Assembly: GCA_030528845.1 (NCBI GenBank)
Contig: JAUMYC010000013.1
Location: 1 to 22,897, forward strand
Source: Eubacteriales bacterium
Lineage (GTDB): Bacteria > Bacillota_A > Clostridia > Christensenellales > Aristaeellaceae
Length of the DNA stretch: 22,897 bases
Direction of reading: 5' to 3'
In this document: positions 15,223 through 22,609 of the stretch, in pieces
Position numbering within the stretch: position 1 is the stretch's first letter
Layout: every line of letters begins with the position of its first letter
Position numbers and translations under genes: made by a program
The notes under the pieces: generated by a model
The model's database searches: none
Seen by the model: the letters and a program-made list of their open reading frames with translations, nothing else
Told to the model about the DNA's origin: nothing

Positions 15223-16797
15223 TCAGAATTGATTGTAGATGAATTGGCTCGAATCGTAGCCCACGCCGTATGCGCCGAAGATGACGCAGGCGACGCACAG
15301 CAGCGCCAGAGCGCCGTAAAAGGCGAAGGGCCTCTGCCAGAGCAGCGCGCGCACAGAGCCTTTTTTACGCTTGCACAGGCTCACGCTCAGGATGACGGCG
15401 AAGGCGAAGAGCAGCACGGCGTAATCCGCCCCGCTCAGGCCGATGCGCAGCAGCGTCCCGTCAAAAAGCGCGAGCGGGCGCAGGTCTGTGAACATGGAGC
15501 CGACCATGCGCAAAGTGAGCGGCACGTCGCGGTAGCAGTCGAACATGCGGATGCAGCTCATCAGGAGCATCGTGCGCACGACGGCAAAGGCGCCCCAGAG
15601 CGGCTTGTCCCGCCAGCCAAAGCGCCGGTGAAAGCGTGCATAGAGGGGCTCAAGCTCCTGCGAGAACATGATCACGACGAAATTGGCCAGCCCCCACGCG
15701 ATGAAATTCCATGCCGCGCCATGCCAGAGGCCCGTGGTGAACCAGACGAGGAAGCCGGCCAGATAGACCGGCAGGCGCTTGGCGAGGGCCGGGGGCAGGT
15801 GCGCGCGGCTCCATTTGGAGAGGCGCAGCATGGGCCCGCACACGGAGACGGGGTAGAAGATGTAATCGGTAAACCAGCTGCCCATGCTGATGTGCCAGCG
15901 GTTCCAATATTCCTTGGTGCTCTTGGAGAAGAAGGGCAGATCGAAGTTTTCCTTGATGCGAATGCCCATCATCTGCGCAAGGCCGATGGTGATGTCGATG
16001 CCGCCGGTGAAATCGCAATAGAGCTCAAAGGCATAAAAGAGCATGGCCGCGAAGGCGAACGGGCCGGAATAGGCCTGCGGACCCTGCACGAGCGTCGTCA
16101 CCGCACCGATCAGCCTGTCCGCCACGACCAGCTTCTTGAAATAGCCCCATGCCACGCGCATGAGCCCGAAGGAGACGGTCTGCGGCTCGAAGGGGTGGGG
16201 CGAGAAGAGCGTTTGGGAGAGGTCGCCGTAGCGGCTGATGGGCCCCTGCACCAGCTGCGGAAAGAAGGAGACGAACAGCGCGAATTTGAAGGGGTTGCGC
16301 TGCGCGCGCTGCCGCCCGCGGTAGACGTCGATCAGATAGCCGACGGCCTGAAAGGTATAAAAGGACACGCCCATCGGTACGATCAGCCCGATCGGCGAAA
16401 AGGGCCTGCTCAGCAAAGAGGCGATGTTCTCCAGCACAAAGTTTGTGTATTTGGTGACGCTGAGCACGCCGATATTGAGCAAAAGCCCGCCCAGCAGCCA
16501 TTTCCATTTGCGCGCCTTGGTCTGCGCGCGCAGCTGCTTTTTCTCCTCGCGGGAGAGATGGTCGCCCTGGGCGAGGGCGGCCTCCAGCGCGGAGTGCAGG
16601 TCGTCCATTTTGCAGCCGATCAGCCAGACGCTCAGCGCCGTCAGCGCGATGAAGAAGAGATAGCGCCAGTCCGCAAGGGCGTAAAAGCCGCAGCTGGCGA
16701 TGAGCAGCAGCGGCCATTGGCATTTACGGGGCAGGAGATAATACAGCGCGAGCACGAGCAGCGCAAAGCCGAGGAAGCCGTAGGAAGTCAGCAGCAT
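15223..16797 (-). CDS. MBOAT family membrane O-acyltransferase (DltB/AlgI-like)
   Basis: 524-residue polytopic membrane protein that should pass an acyl group from the cytoplasmic carrier protein to an extracellular acceptor. Family marks are FVSFFPQLVQGPISRY (175-190), LYCDFTGGIDITIGLAQMMG (259-278), the YWNRWHISMGSWFTDYIFYP region (297-316) with His302, and WHGAAWNF with the invariant catalytic-site His359. Length and hydrophobic pattern fit AlgI/DltB-type proteins; the roughly 35-residue basic loop at 65-100 (ending TKARKWKW) is a cytoplasmic segment. The ATG follows the carrier-protein stop by one base, so translation is probably coupled. Immediate neighbours, a carrier protein upstream and an SGNH-like protein downstream, support a dlt-like pathway rather than acetyl-CoA use. 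Confidence 0.92.
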   Translation of the reverse strand: MLLTSYGFLGFALLVLALYYLLPRKCQWPLLLIASCGFYALADWRYLFFIALTALSVWLIGCKMDDLHSALEAALAQGDHLSREEKKQLRAQTKARKWKWLLGGLLLNIGVLSVTKYTNFVLENIASLLSRPFSPIGLIVPMGVSFYTFQAVGYLIDVYRGRQRAQRNPFKFALFVSFFPQLVQGPISRYGDLSQTLFSPHPFEPQTVSFGLMRVAWGYFKKLVVADRLIGAVTTLVQGPQAYSGPFAFAAMLFYAFELYCDFTGGIDITIGLAQMMGIRIKENFDLPFFSKSTKEYWNRWHISMGSWFTDYIFYPVSVCGPMLRLSKWSRAHLPPALAKRLPVYLAGFLVWFTTGLWHGAAWNFIAWGLANFVVIMFSQELEPLYARFHRRFGWRDKPLWGAFAVVRTMLLMSCIRMFDCYRDVPLTLRMVGSMFTDLRPLALFDGTLLRIGLSGADYAVLLFAFAVILSVSLCKRKKGSVRALLWQRPFAFYGALALLCVACVIFGAYGVGYDSSQFIYNQF

Positions 16798-16798
16798 A

Positions 16799-17026
16799 TC
16801 ATTCGTTTTCCAGCCGCTCGATCAGGCTCCAAAGCGCGCGTGCGGAATTGAAGTTCTCCGGCGCGATCTCCTCCGCCGGCACGACCACGTCGAACTCTTC
16901 GCTGATCTCGGTGATGATGTTGATGATATCGAACGAATCGAGGATCTTTTTGTCCACGAGGCCGTCGGTGTTGGCGAAATCGACGTCCGGGTGCAGCGCT
17001 TCGAGAATGCGGATGAGCTTGTCCAT
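16799..17026 (-). CDS. Acyl/aminoacyl carrier protein (DltC-like)
   Basis: 75-residue acidic carrier protein. ILDSFDIINII at 28-38 has the phosphopantetheine attachment Ser31 in a D-S-F-D context, where fatty-acid ACP has D-S-L and DltC commonly D-S-M. The remaining helices (EISEEFDVVVPAEEI, SARALWSLIERL) fit the four-helix fold. It is encoded six bases after the adenylation enzyme and one base before the MBOAT gene, so it should receive the activated acyl group from the former and present it to the latter. Placing the carrier before the MBOAT gene reverses the B-C order of classic dltABCD. Confidence 0.9.
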   Translation of the reverse strand: MDKLIRILEALHPDVDFANTDGLVDKKILDSFDIINIITEISEEFDVVVPAEEIAPENFNSARALWSLIERLENE

Positions 17027-17032
17027 GTTCGT

Positions 17033-18559
17033 TTATCGCTCCTTTTTCTTCTGTTCGTAGAGGGCCTTGAGGCCCACGCGGTCCAGCTTGCCGTTGGCCG
17101 TCAGCGGCATCTGCTCCAGCCGGAGCACGACGCCGGGCAGCATATAGCGCGGCAGCGCCTCGCGCAGCGCTTTGGAGAGCTCCTGCTCCGCCAGATCGCC
17201 TGCGAAGAACAGCGCGATGCGCCCCTTCTCCGGGTCGTACAGGCAGCAGCAGGCGCGCACGCCCTCGAGCATGTTCACATTGGCCTCGATCTCGCCCAGC
17301 TCGATGCGATGGCCCATGTGCTTGATCTGATAATCCTTGCGCGAGACGAAGACGAGCTCGCCGCGCTCGTTGCGCCGCCCCAGATCGCCCGTGCGGTAGA
17401 TCAGCTCCGGATAGCGGTCGTTGAGCGGGTTTTGCACGAAGACCTCGCCGGTCTTGTCAAAGGCGCGATAGTAGCCCAGAGTCAGGCTCGTGCCGCGCAC
17501 GCAGATCTCGCCGATCTCTCCCTCGGCTGCCGCTTTGTTTTGCTCGTTGAGCAGCAAGATCTCCGTGTTGCGGAAGGGCCTGCCGATCGGCACGGGCTCG
17601 TCCGGCGCGAAGTCGCGGTCCACCTTATAATAGCAGCACATGCCGGTGGTCTCCGTCGGGCCGTAGAGGTTGGTGAAGCCGGCCTCGGGCAGGGCCTCGC
17701 GCCAGAGACGCAGCTGCTTGATGGGGAAGACCTCACTGCCGAAGGCGACGGTGTGCAGATATTGAGGCTTGACCTTCTCAAACGTGCGCAGCGCGGAGAT
17801 CATCGTCAGCGCAGAGACCACCCAGCACACCGTGTTCACCCGGTGCTCGTTGAGAAATTCCACCAGCCGCACGGGGAACATGAACAGCTCCTTGGGGATG
17901 ATCACCGTCGTCGCGCCGAATTTGAGCGTGGGATAGAGCTCCTTGAGGCAGGCGTCGAAATAGAGCGGCGACTGCAGCCCGAAGCGGGTCTCCTCGCCAA
18001 AGCCGAGCACGTCCGAGAGGTTTTCGATGTAATCGATGACGCTCCTGTGGCAGGCGACCACGCCCTTGGGCACGCCCGTGGAGCCGGAGGTGAAGACGAT
18101 GTAGATCGGGTCGGTGTCCAGCTGCGCCTCGCGCACGCGCTGCAGTGCGGCCTCGTCGGCTGGATGGGCAGCGGCCTCGCTGTAGAGCAGCAGTTCGCCG
18201 TGGAAATCGAGCCCGCGCGCCGCCTCGAGCGTGCTCTCGTCGCAGAGCACCACGCGCGGCTGCAGGTTTTTGAAGATCAGCTCGATGCGCAGGCGGGGCA
18301 TTTCGACGTCGATAGGCACATAAAAGCAGCCCGCATACACGCAGCCGAAGAAGGCGGCGATGGCCTCGGGGCTCTTTTTCATGAACACGACCACGCCCTC
18401 GCGCGCGTAGCCCTTTTCCAACAGCGCAGAGCCTACGCCCCGGGCGGCGCGGGAGACCTGTGCAAAGCTCAGCGCGTGCTCCGCGTCCAAAAAGGCGGCT
18501 TTGTCCGGCAGGCGCGCCGCGGTGTGTTCGAGATATTCCAGTACGTTGGTCTGCTGCAT
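17033..18559 (-). CDS. AMP-forming adenylation enzyme (DltA-like amino acid / carboxylate ligase)
   Basis: 508 residues, the size of DltA. It activates a carboxylate with ATP and loads it on the carrier protein encoded next. Core motifs are FTSGSTGVPKG (156-166), FDACLKELYP with Asp202, NLYGPTETT (297-305), YRTGDLG (388-394), QIKHMGHRIELGEIE (411-425) and NGKLDR with the catalytic Lys491. Asp202 sits where amino-acid-activating enzymes hold the substrate amino group. In DltA the D-alanine selectivity Cys lies in an F-C-G-E-V segment; here the corresponding stretch reads AFGSEVFP (272-279), without Cys, so the substrate may not be D-alanine. The start follows CGAGGAA. It lies 29 bases downstream of the transglutaminase-like gene, in the same operon. 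Confidence 0.9.
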   Translation of the reverse strand: MQQTNVLEYLEHTAARLPDKAAFLDAEHALSFAQVSRAARGVGSALLEKGYAREGVVVFMKKSPEAIAAFFGCVYAGCFYVPIDVEMPRLRIELIFKNLQPRVVLCDESTLEAARGLDFHGELLLYSEAAAHPADEAALQRVREAQLDTDPIYIVFTSGSTGVPKGVVACHRSVIDYIENLSDVLGFGEETRFGLQSPLYFDACLKELYPTLKFGATTVIIPKELFMFPVRLVEFLNEHRVNTVCWVVSALTMISALRTFEKVKPQYLHTVAFGSEVFPIKQLRLWREALPEAGFTNLYGPTETTGMCCYYKVDRDFAPDEPVPIGRPFRNTEILLLNEQNKAAAEGEIGEICVRGTSLTLGYYRAFDKTGEVFVQNPLNDRYPELIYRTGDLGRRNERGELVFVSRKDYQIKHMGHRIELGEIEANVNMLEGVRACCCLYDPEKGRIALFFAGDLAEQELSKALREALPRYMLPGVVLRLEQMPLTANGKLDRVGLKALYEQKKKER

Positions 18560-18588
18560 GGCGTTTTTCCTCGCTGTGGGATAAAAAT

Positions 18589-19917
18589 TTAGTCGGAGAC
18601 GGTGTATCGCCCGTAATGGAGCCGATGCTGCACCGATTCGGTCGCGCGCTCGGGATACAGACTCGCGTCGAAGGGATGCGCGTTGCGGTGCTGCTTGTCC
18701 CAGCGCGCCAGCTCGGCGTCCGTCACCAGATAGAAATTGTCGCCGCCGCCGGAGAGATGGCAGGAATCGAAATGATACCAGCCGCCGCCGACGTCGACCA
18801 GGCTCCAGAAATGCTCGCTGTAGCGCGTGTCGCTCTTGACCACGTCGATGTTCGGGATGCCCGCGCGCTCCAGAAGCGCCTTGGACACGGAGAAATAGGT
18901 GAAGCAGTCGCCGCGGCGCTTGGTCAGGCCATCGTATGCGCCCGTGACCCAGTGGCTCTTGTCGCTGTAGCCGCTGTAGCGGATGTTGCGCTTTGTCCAG
19001 CCGTAGATCTTGAAGCCCTTCTCCATGGGGGTCATCTCGTCGGTCACGATCTCGGCGAGCACCTCGTCCACCAGCGGCCAGAGCAGCTCCACATCGTCGT
19101 CGTCGAGGTATTTTTCCGTTACGCGCACGGTGATCGTCTGCGTGCCGGTGTTTCCGGAGGAATCCGTGGCCGAATAGGTCACTTTGTAGGCGCCGACGAC
19201 GTTGAGGTCGACCTGCGAATTGTCGATCTGCAGGGCAACGCGCTCGTCGCGGTCGTCCGTGACGGAAACGCCCGCGCGGTAGCTCGGGCTCTCGCCCAGC
19301 TGCACGGAGATGTCCTGCGCACCGGTGATCTGCGGCGGGGTCGTGTCATACATGGTGCGGATCTTCGCATACGCGGTGGCGATATTGCCGATGGAATCCA
19401 CGGCGTAATAGGTGACGACGGCTTTCTTGGGGGAGAGCAGGTCCACCTGGCTGTCGTCCACGAGCACGCGCACCTCGCCGTCGCGGTTGTCGACGGCATA
19501 GACGGAGGATATATAATCCACGCTGTCGCCGATGAAGATGTCGTGATCCTGCACGCCGAAGATCTCCGGCGGGGTCAGGTCGTCCACGATGGTGATTTTC
19601 GCCTGCGCGGAGACGGAATTGCCGGCGCTGTCGCGCGCGGTGTAGGTGACGACGTATTCGCCGGGGCGGGAAAGGTCCAGATCGCCCTCGTCGATGATCA
19701 GCAGGGGAGCGGGGTCGCTCTCGTCGGTCACGCGCACGTCGCCCAGGTCGAGCGGATCGCCAGTGAAGATGGTGCGGTCGCGCACGCCGGAGATGGTCGG
19801 CGCGACGGTGTCGGCGGCTTGCTCTTCCATGGGCAGGCCCTCCGCCGCAGCGCACAGGCAGGGCAGCATGAGCAGCAAAAGCATTGCGCAAAGCCGCAGC
19901 GCGCGCCGTAGGTTCAT
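18589..19917 (-). CDS. Secreted protein with three Ig-like repeats and a transglutaminase-like domain
   Basis: 442 residues, first gene of the dlt-like operon. A signal peptide covers about 1-25 (LRRALRLC, Leu-rich core, CLCAAA then E). Three repeats of about 75 residues follow, at roughly 38-112, 115-190 and 193-267. Each starts with a PP/AP-x-I-x-G pattern and ends near a TY-A-x-DSxGN motif, as in DUF5011/HYR-type bacterial Ig domains. The C-terminal domain has a transglutaminase-like triad: Cys338 in RRGDCFTYF, His369 in YSEHFWSLV and Asp384 in WYHFDSC. Such secreted enzymes can be peptidases or cross-linkers of surface proteins or wall peptides; which applies here is not shown. GGAGGCGGGG nine bases upstream supports the start. 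Confidence 0.88.
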   Translation of the reverse strand: MNLRRALRLCAMLLLLMLPCLCAAAEGLPMEEQAADTVAPTISGVRDRTIFTGDPLDLGDVRVTDESDPAPLLIIDEGDLDLSRPGEYVVTYTARDSAGNSVSAQAKITIVDDLTPPEIFGVQDHDIFIGDSVDYISSVYAVDNRDGEVRVLVDDSQVDLLSPKKAVVTYYAVDSIGNIATAYAKIRTMYDTTPPQITGAQDISVQLGESPSYRAGVSVTDDRDERVALQIDNSQVDLNVVGAYKVTYSATDSSGNTGTQTITVRVTEKYLDDDDVELLWPLVDEVLAEIVTDEMTPMEKGFKIYGWTKRNIRYSGYSDKSHWVTGAYDGLTKRRGDCFTYFSVSKALLERAGIPNIDVVKSDTRYSEHFWSLVDVGGGWYHFDSCHLSGGGDNFYLVTDAELARWDKQHRNAHPFDASLYPERATESVQHRLHYGRYTVSD

Positions 19918-19957
19918 CGTCCCCGCCTCCGTTTCATGCCTTATTCTTATATTTCAC

Positions 19958-19986
19958 ATTGTGTTCCTTTTTATAGGAAGTGACAA
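19958..19986 (-). promoter_or_regulatory. Possible promoter of the dlt-like operon
   Basis: On the minus strand TTGTCA (19986-19981) and CACAAT (19963-19958) are 17 bases apart, with five and four matches to consensus. The -10 ends about 40 bases before the first start codon. A TATAAG at 19948-19953 is an alternative -10 without a good -35. Confidence 0.4.
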
Positions 19987-20068
19987 GCCGCGCAACGTTG
20001 ATTTCTGGTTATTCGATGGTGTCAAAAGCGGTACAAAAGGGGTACAGTAACAGGCCCTTGCAAGAGCG

Positions 20069-20111
20069 ACAGACTCCGGTCTCTTTTTGAAAATAAGAGA
20101 CCGGAGTCTGT
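20069..20111. repeat. Perfect 17-bp inverted repeat between the S9 peptidase gene and the dlt-like operon
   Basis: ACAGACTCCGGTCTCTT (20069-20085) and its exact inverted copy (20095-20111) enclose a nine-base loop. Neither strand has a T-run directly after the stem, so it is not an ordinary terminator. A near copy of the right arm, GACCGAAGTCTGTA, lies at 20151-20164 with 13 of 14 bases identical to 20099-20112, next to the S9 stop codon, and can compete for pairing with the left arm. The rest of the 249-base gap holds no gene that I can support. Confidence 0.75.
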
Positions 20112-20145
20112 AAAAATGCGCGTTTTCAGAGCACTTTTGCACGCA
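20112..20145 (-). terminator. Possible terminator of the S9 peptidase gene
   Basis: On the minus strand TGCGTG and CGCGCA pair (six pairs, one G-T) around a 17-base loop and are followed by TTTTT. The stem is short, so strength is doubtful. The long inverted repeat begins directly after it. Confidence 0.4.
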
Positions 20146-20166
20146 AAGCCGACCGAAGTCTGTACG

Positions 20167-22161
20167 TCAGCGGGTGTATTTCTCGAACCAGTCGGTGATC
20201 TCCTGCAGGCGGCGGATGCGATGGCGCGGCTTGCCGGAGCGGGAGAGCTCGTGATTCTCGCCGTGGAAGAGGCACATGCGCGTGGGCACGCCCATTTCCG
20301 CCAGCGCGGTGTACATCTGCAGGCCCTGTTCGAGCGGGCAGCGGTAGTCCTCGTCCGAATGGATGAAGAGGGTGGGGGTCTTCACATTCTTGGCATACTT
20401 GAGCGGAGACTGCCGCCAGAGCTTTTCGACGTCATCAAAGGGCGTTCCGCCGCACTGATCCTCGCCAAAGCGCGGCCCGATATCCGAAACGCCGTAAAAA
20501 CTGAGCCAATTGGAGATGGAGCGCTGGGAGGCGGTGCAGCAGAAGCGATCCGTATGGCCGATGATCCAGTTGGTCATGAAGCCGCCGTAGGAGCCGCCCG
20601 TCTCGCATACGCGCGCGGGGTCGATCTGCGGATAAGCGGCGAGCACGGCGTCGGTGAAATCCATGAGGTTTTTGTAGTCCGTCTCGCCGTAATGCCCGCG
20701 AATGTCCATAAATTCGCCGTTGCCGCCGTCGCTGCCCTTGGGGTTGCAGTAGAAGACGAAATAGCCCATGTTCGCCCAGAGCTGCATTTCGTGATAAAAC
20801 ACCGGGCCGTAGGCCGTCTTCGGGCCGCCGTGGATATCCAGCACCGCCGGATACTTCTTCTCCGGGTCGAAATCCTTGGGCAGAAGCACGCGTCCGGCGA
20901 TGGTATAGCCCTCGCTTTCGACGCTTATGGGCATTGCCTGCGCCACATAAGTATCCTTCAGCGCTTCTTCGTTCAGCTGCGTCCGCTGCCTGAGCTCGCC
21001 GCTTTCCAGATCATACGAATACAGCTCCTGCAGCTTCATGTCGTACATCGCCACCAGCAGGATCTCCGCGCTCTCCTCGCACACGGCCACGCAGTCGATC
21101 GAGCCCTCTTTCGTGATCACGGGCGCGTCCGTCCCGTCGGCGTTCATGCGATAGAGCAGCGCGTTTTCCGAGCGCGTGGTGGTATAATACAGCGCATTTG
21201 CGCGCACGCCGCGGCTCTCGCCCCCGCCGTAGCGGCAATCGCTGCCCACGGAGCCGTACATGCTGTATTCCTCGCGCCGCAGCAGGTCAAACCCGCCCGT
21301 TTCCTCGTTCAGCACATACACCCACGCGTTTTCGTTGTTGCCGTGGCGCTCGTGCTTCGAGCCAAAGCACCACACCTGGCCGCCCACGCACTCGAGCGAG
21401 CCCACGCTCAGCTCTTCATCCTGCGCGACGAGCACATTTTCGCCGGTCTTCCAGTTCAGCCGCCATACCTTGCAGCCCTTTCGCGCGGGCTTCACGGCAT
21501 ATTCGCTCGCAGTATAATAAAGATGCTCGCCCAGCACGGCCATGCTGCCCACGCTCGTCTGCGCATTTGTCACGCGTTCCACCTGCATCGGCTGCGTGTG
21601 CACGAGAAAGAGCGCCGTGCGCTTCTTATTGCGCATGCCGCCGCCGTTCATCCAGAAGGGCGACTCGTCCAGCACCTCGTAATCCTTCTCCTCGCCCTGC
21701 TTTTTCGCGTATTCCCTGCGCTCCTCCTCGCTCAGGCGATAGTAATCCGGGCAATGCACGTCGATCGTCCCCGTCACGGCATACACGCCCTCGCCGAGCC
21801 TGCGGATGCTCCCCGCCGCGAAGGGCAAAGTGAACGCGGGCATGGCCTCGCCGCCGCGCAGGTCGAGCATATAATAGGAAGTGAACCCCTCTTTCGCCTC
21901 GGCGCGCTTCTTTTCCTTTGCACTGCGCACGGCGGGGAAGAGCAGCCTCTGCTCATCCTCCCAGATAAACCCCTTCTCCTTGCCGATGTCCGTCAGCGGC
22001 CTCGCCTCGCCGTTTTCGTACAGATAGATCCGCGATTCGTACCCCTCGCCGTCCTCCGTACAATTCGCAGCCACAAACGCCGCCCTCTTCCCGCCGGGCG
22101 CATATTTCAGCCCGGAGAGGAATTTGTATTTCAGAAAATCGCGCAACTCAAGCTGTTTCAT
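20167..22161 (-). CDS. S9 family serine peptidase (prolyl oligopeptidase / acylaminoacyl-peptidase type)
   Basis: 664-residue cytoplasmic peptidase that should cleave short peptides, often after proline or at blocked N-termini. The N-terminal part, about 1-410, shows short strand repeats typical of a beta-propeller lid. The hydrolase domain starts near 415 with ISVESEGYTIAGRVLLPKDF, then LDIHGGP (441-447), and GGSYGG (522-527) with nucleophile Ser524. Asp605 in HSDEDYRCP and His637 in GENHELSRSGKP complete the triad. No signal peptide is seen. The start at 22161 follows AAGGAGAG by about ten bases; an extension to 22239 would run through the promoter -10 and is rejected. It is a single-gene unit upstream of the dlt-like operon on the same strand, 249 bases apart. 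Confidence 0.94.
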   Translation of the reverse strand: MKQLELRDFLKYKFLSGLKYAPGGKRAAFVAANCTEDGEGYESRIYLYENGEARPLTDIGKEKGFIWEDEQRLLFPAVRSAKEKKRAEAKEGFTSYYMLDLRGGEAMPAFTLPFAAGSIRRLGEGVYAVTGTIDVHCPDYYRLSEEERREYAKKQGEEKDYEVLDESPFWMNGGGMRNKKRTALFLVHTQPMQVERVTNAQTSVGSMAVLGEHLYYTASEYAVKPARKGCKVWRLNWKTGENVLVAQDEELSVGSLECVGGQVWCFGSKHERHGNNENAWVYVLNEETGGFDLLRREEYSMYGSVGSDCRYGGGESRGVRANALYYTTTRSENALLYRMNADGTDAPVITKEGSIDCVAVCEESAEILLVAMYDMKLQELYSYDLESGELRQRTQLNEEALKDTYVAQAMPISVESEGYTIAGRVLLPKDFDPEKKYPAVLDIHGGPKTAYGPVFYHEMQLWANMGYFVFYCNPKGSDGGNGEFMDIRGHYGETDYKNLMDFTDAVLAAYPQIDPARVCETGGSYGGFMTNWIIGHTDRFCCTASQRSISNWLSFYGVSDIGPRFGEDQCGGTPFDDVEKLWRQSPLKYAKNVKTPTLFIHSDEDYRCPLEQGLQMYTALAEMGVPTRMCLFHGENHELSRSGKPRHRIRRLQEITDWFEKYTR

Positions 22162-22203
22162 TTGTTTCGCACTCTCCTTTCGCGCAGCCTCCTGCGCATT
22201 TCC

Positions 22204-22212
22204 ATTGTAACA
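22204..22212 (-). promoter_or_regulatory. Extended -10 promoter of the S9 peptidase gene
   Basis: TGTTACAAT on the minus strand joins a TGn element to TACAAT, 42 bases before the start codon. The -35 region is GC-rich and unrecognisable. Confidence 0.5.
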
Positions 22213-22451
22213 CAACCCCGCCCCCGCGCGCCAGCGCAATTAAAACAGGGCATAGTCCGATGAATTTACCAATTTGCTTCCTATGGGCTATTTTATTACG
22301 ATTCGTTTACGGCTATAATAACAACACAGGGGAAAGTCTGTTTCACACCCGTGAAGTTTTTCCCCGGCGCTGCCGGGCACAGAAGCCTTCTGCGGCGCGT
22401 TTCTTATCTGTTTTTGTACAGAAACTTCATCTTCGGGCGGTGTACACCCCG

Positions 22452-22480
22452 TTGACAGCACTGCCAGAATGTAGTAAAAT
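22452..22480 (+). promoter_or_regulatory. Near-consensus sigma-A promoter of the exported Cys-containing protein
   Basis: TTGACA at 22452-22457 and TAAAAT at 22475-22480 are 17 bases apart. Transcription should begin near 22487, giving a leader of about 123 bases. That leader contains AGCC-GTAA-GGCT (22562-22573, a GNRA-type loop) and an A/T hairpin just before the ribosome-binding site. Confidence 0.78.
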
Positions 22481-22609
22481 CTTTTACGGTGAATATAAGG
22501 CCGCGTAATCGTCTTGAAACATCTTCGAGGCCCGCGCGCCGCACCAATGAATTCGGGATAGAGCCGTAAGGCTAAAAATATCCAATATTTTTTTAGGAGG
22601 GACCCTTTC

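Larger units (their letters stand above)
22162..22609. other. Non-coding divergent intergenic region with hairpins
   Basis: 448 bases with no supportable gene. It holds the S9 promoter (minus strand) and the promoter of the exported protein (plus strand, 22452-22480). A second consensus TATAAT lies at 22314-22319 without a good -35. Downstream of it, GGGGAAA (22329-22335) can pair with TTTCCCC (about 22359-22365) around a TTCAC/GTGAA hairpin. CCCGGC/GCCGGG (22363-22377) and CAGAA/TTCTG (22380-22392) hairpins follow. A 10-bp palindrome, GGTGTACACC (22439-22448), stands three bases before the -35 of the main promoter. No riboswitch class was recognised. Confidence 0.55.

Noticed and set aside
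15208..16851. Plus-strand open frame of 547 codons opposite the MBOAT gene
   Set aside because: Shadow frame; the minus strand encodes a clear MBOAT protein with the WHG motif.
16991..19911. Two long plus-strand open frames opposite the adenylation and transglutaminase-like genes
   Set aside because: Both are antisense shadows of genes with complete motif sets on the minus strand.
20010..20050. GTACAAAAGGGGTAC-like repeat resembling the tail of a recombinase gene or an attachment site
   Set aside because: The repeat is short, no integrase or second copy is present in the window and the resemblance is only an impression.
20116..22263. Plus-strand open frame of 715 codons opposite the S9 peptidase
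   Set aside because: Composition is dominated by Ala, His, Arg and Leu, and the true gene on the minus strand has a full catalytic triad.
22260..22508. Plus-strand 82-codon frame in the divergent intergenic region
   Set aside because: It has no ribosome-binding site, overlaps the promoter at 22452-22480 and its product has no coherent features.
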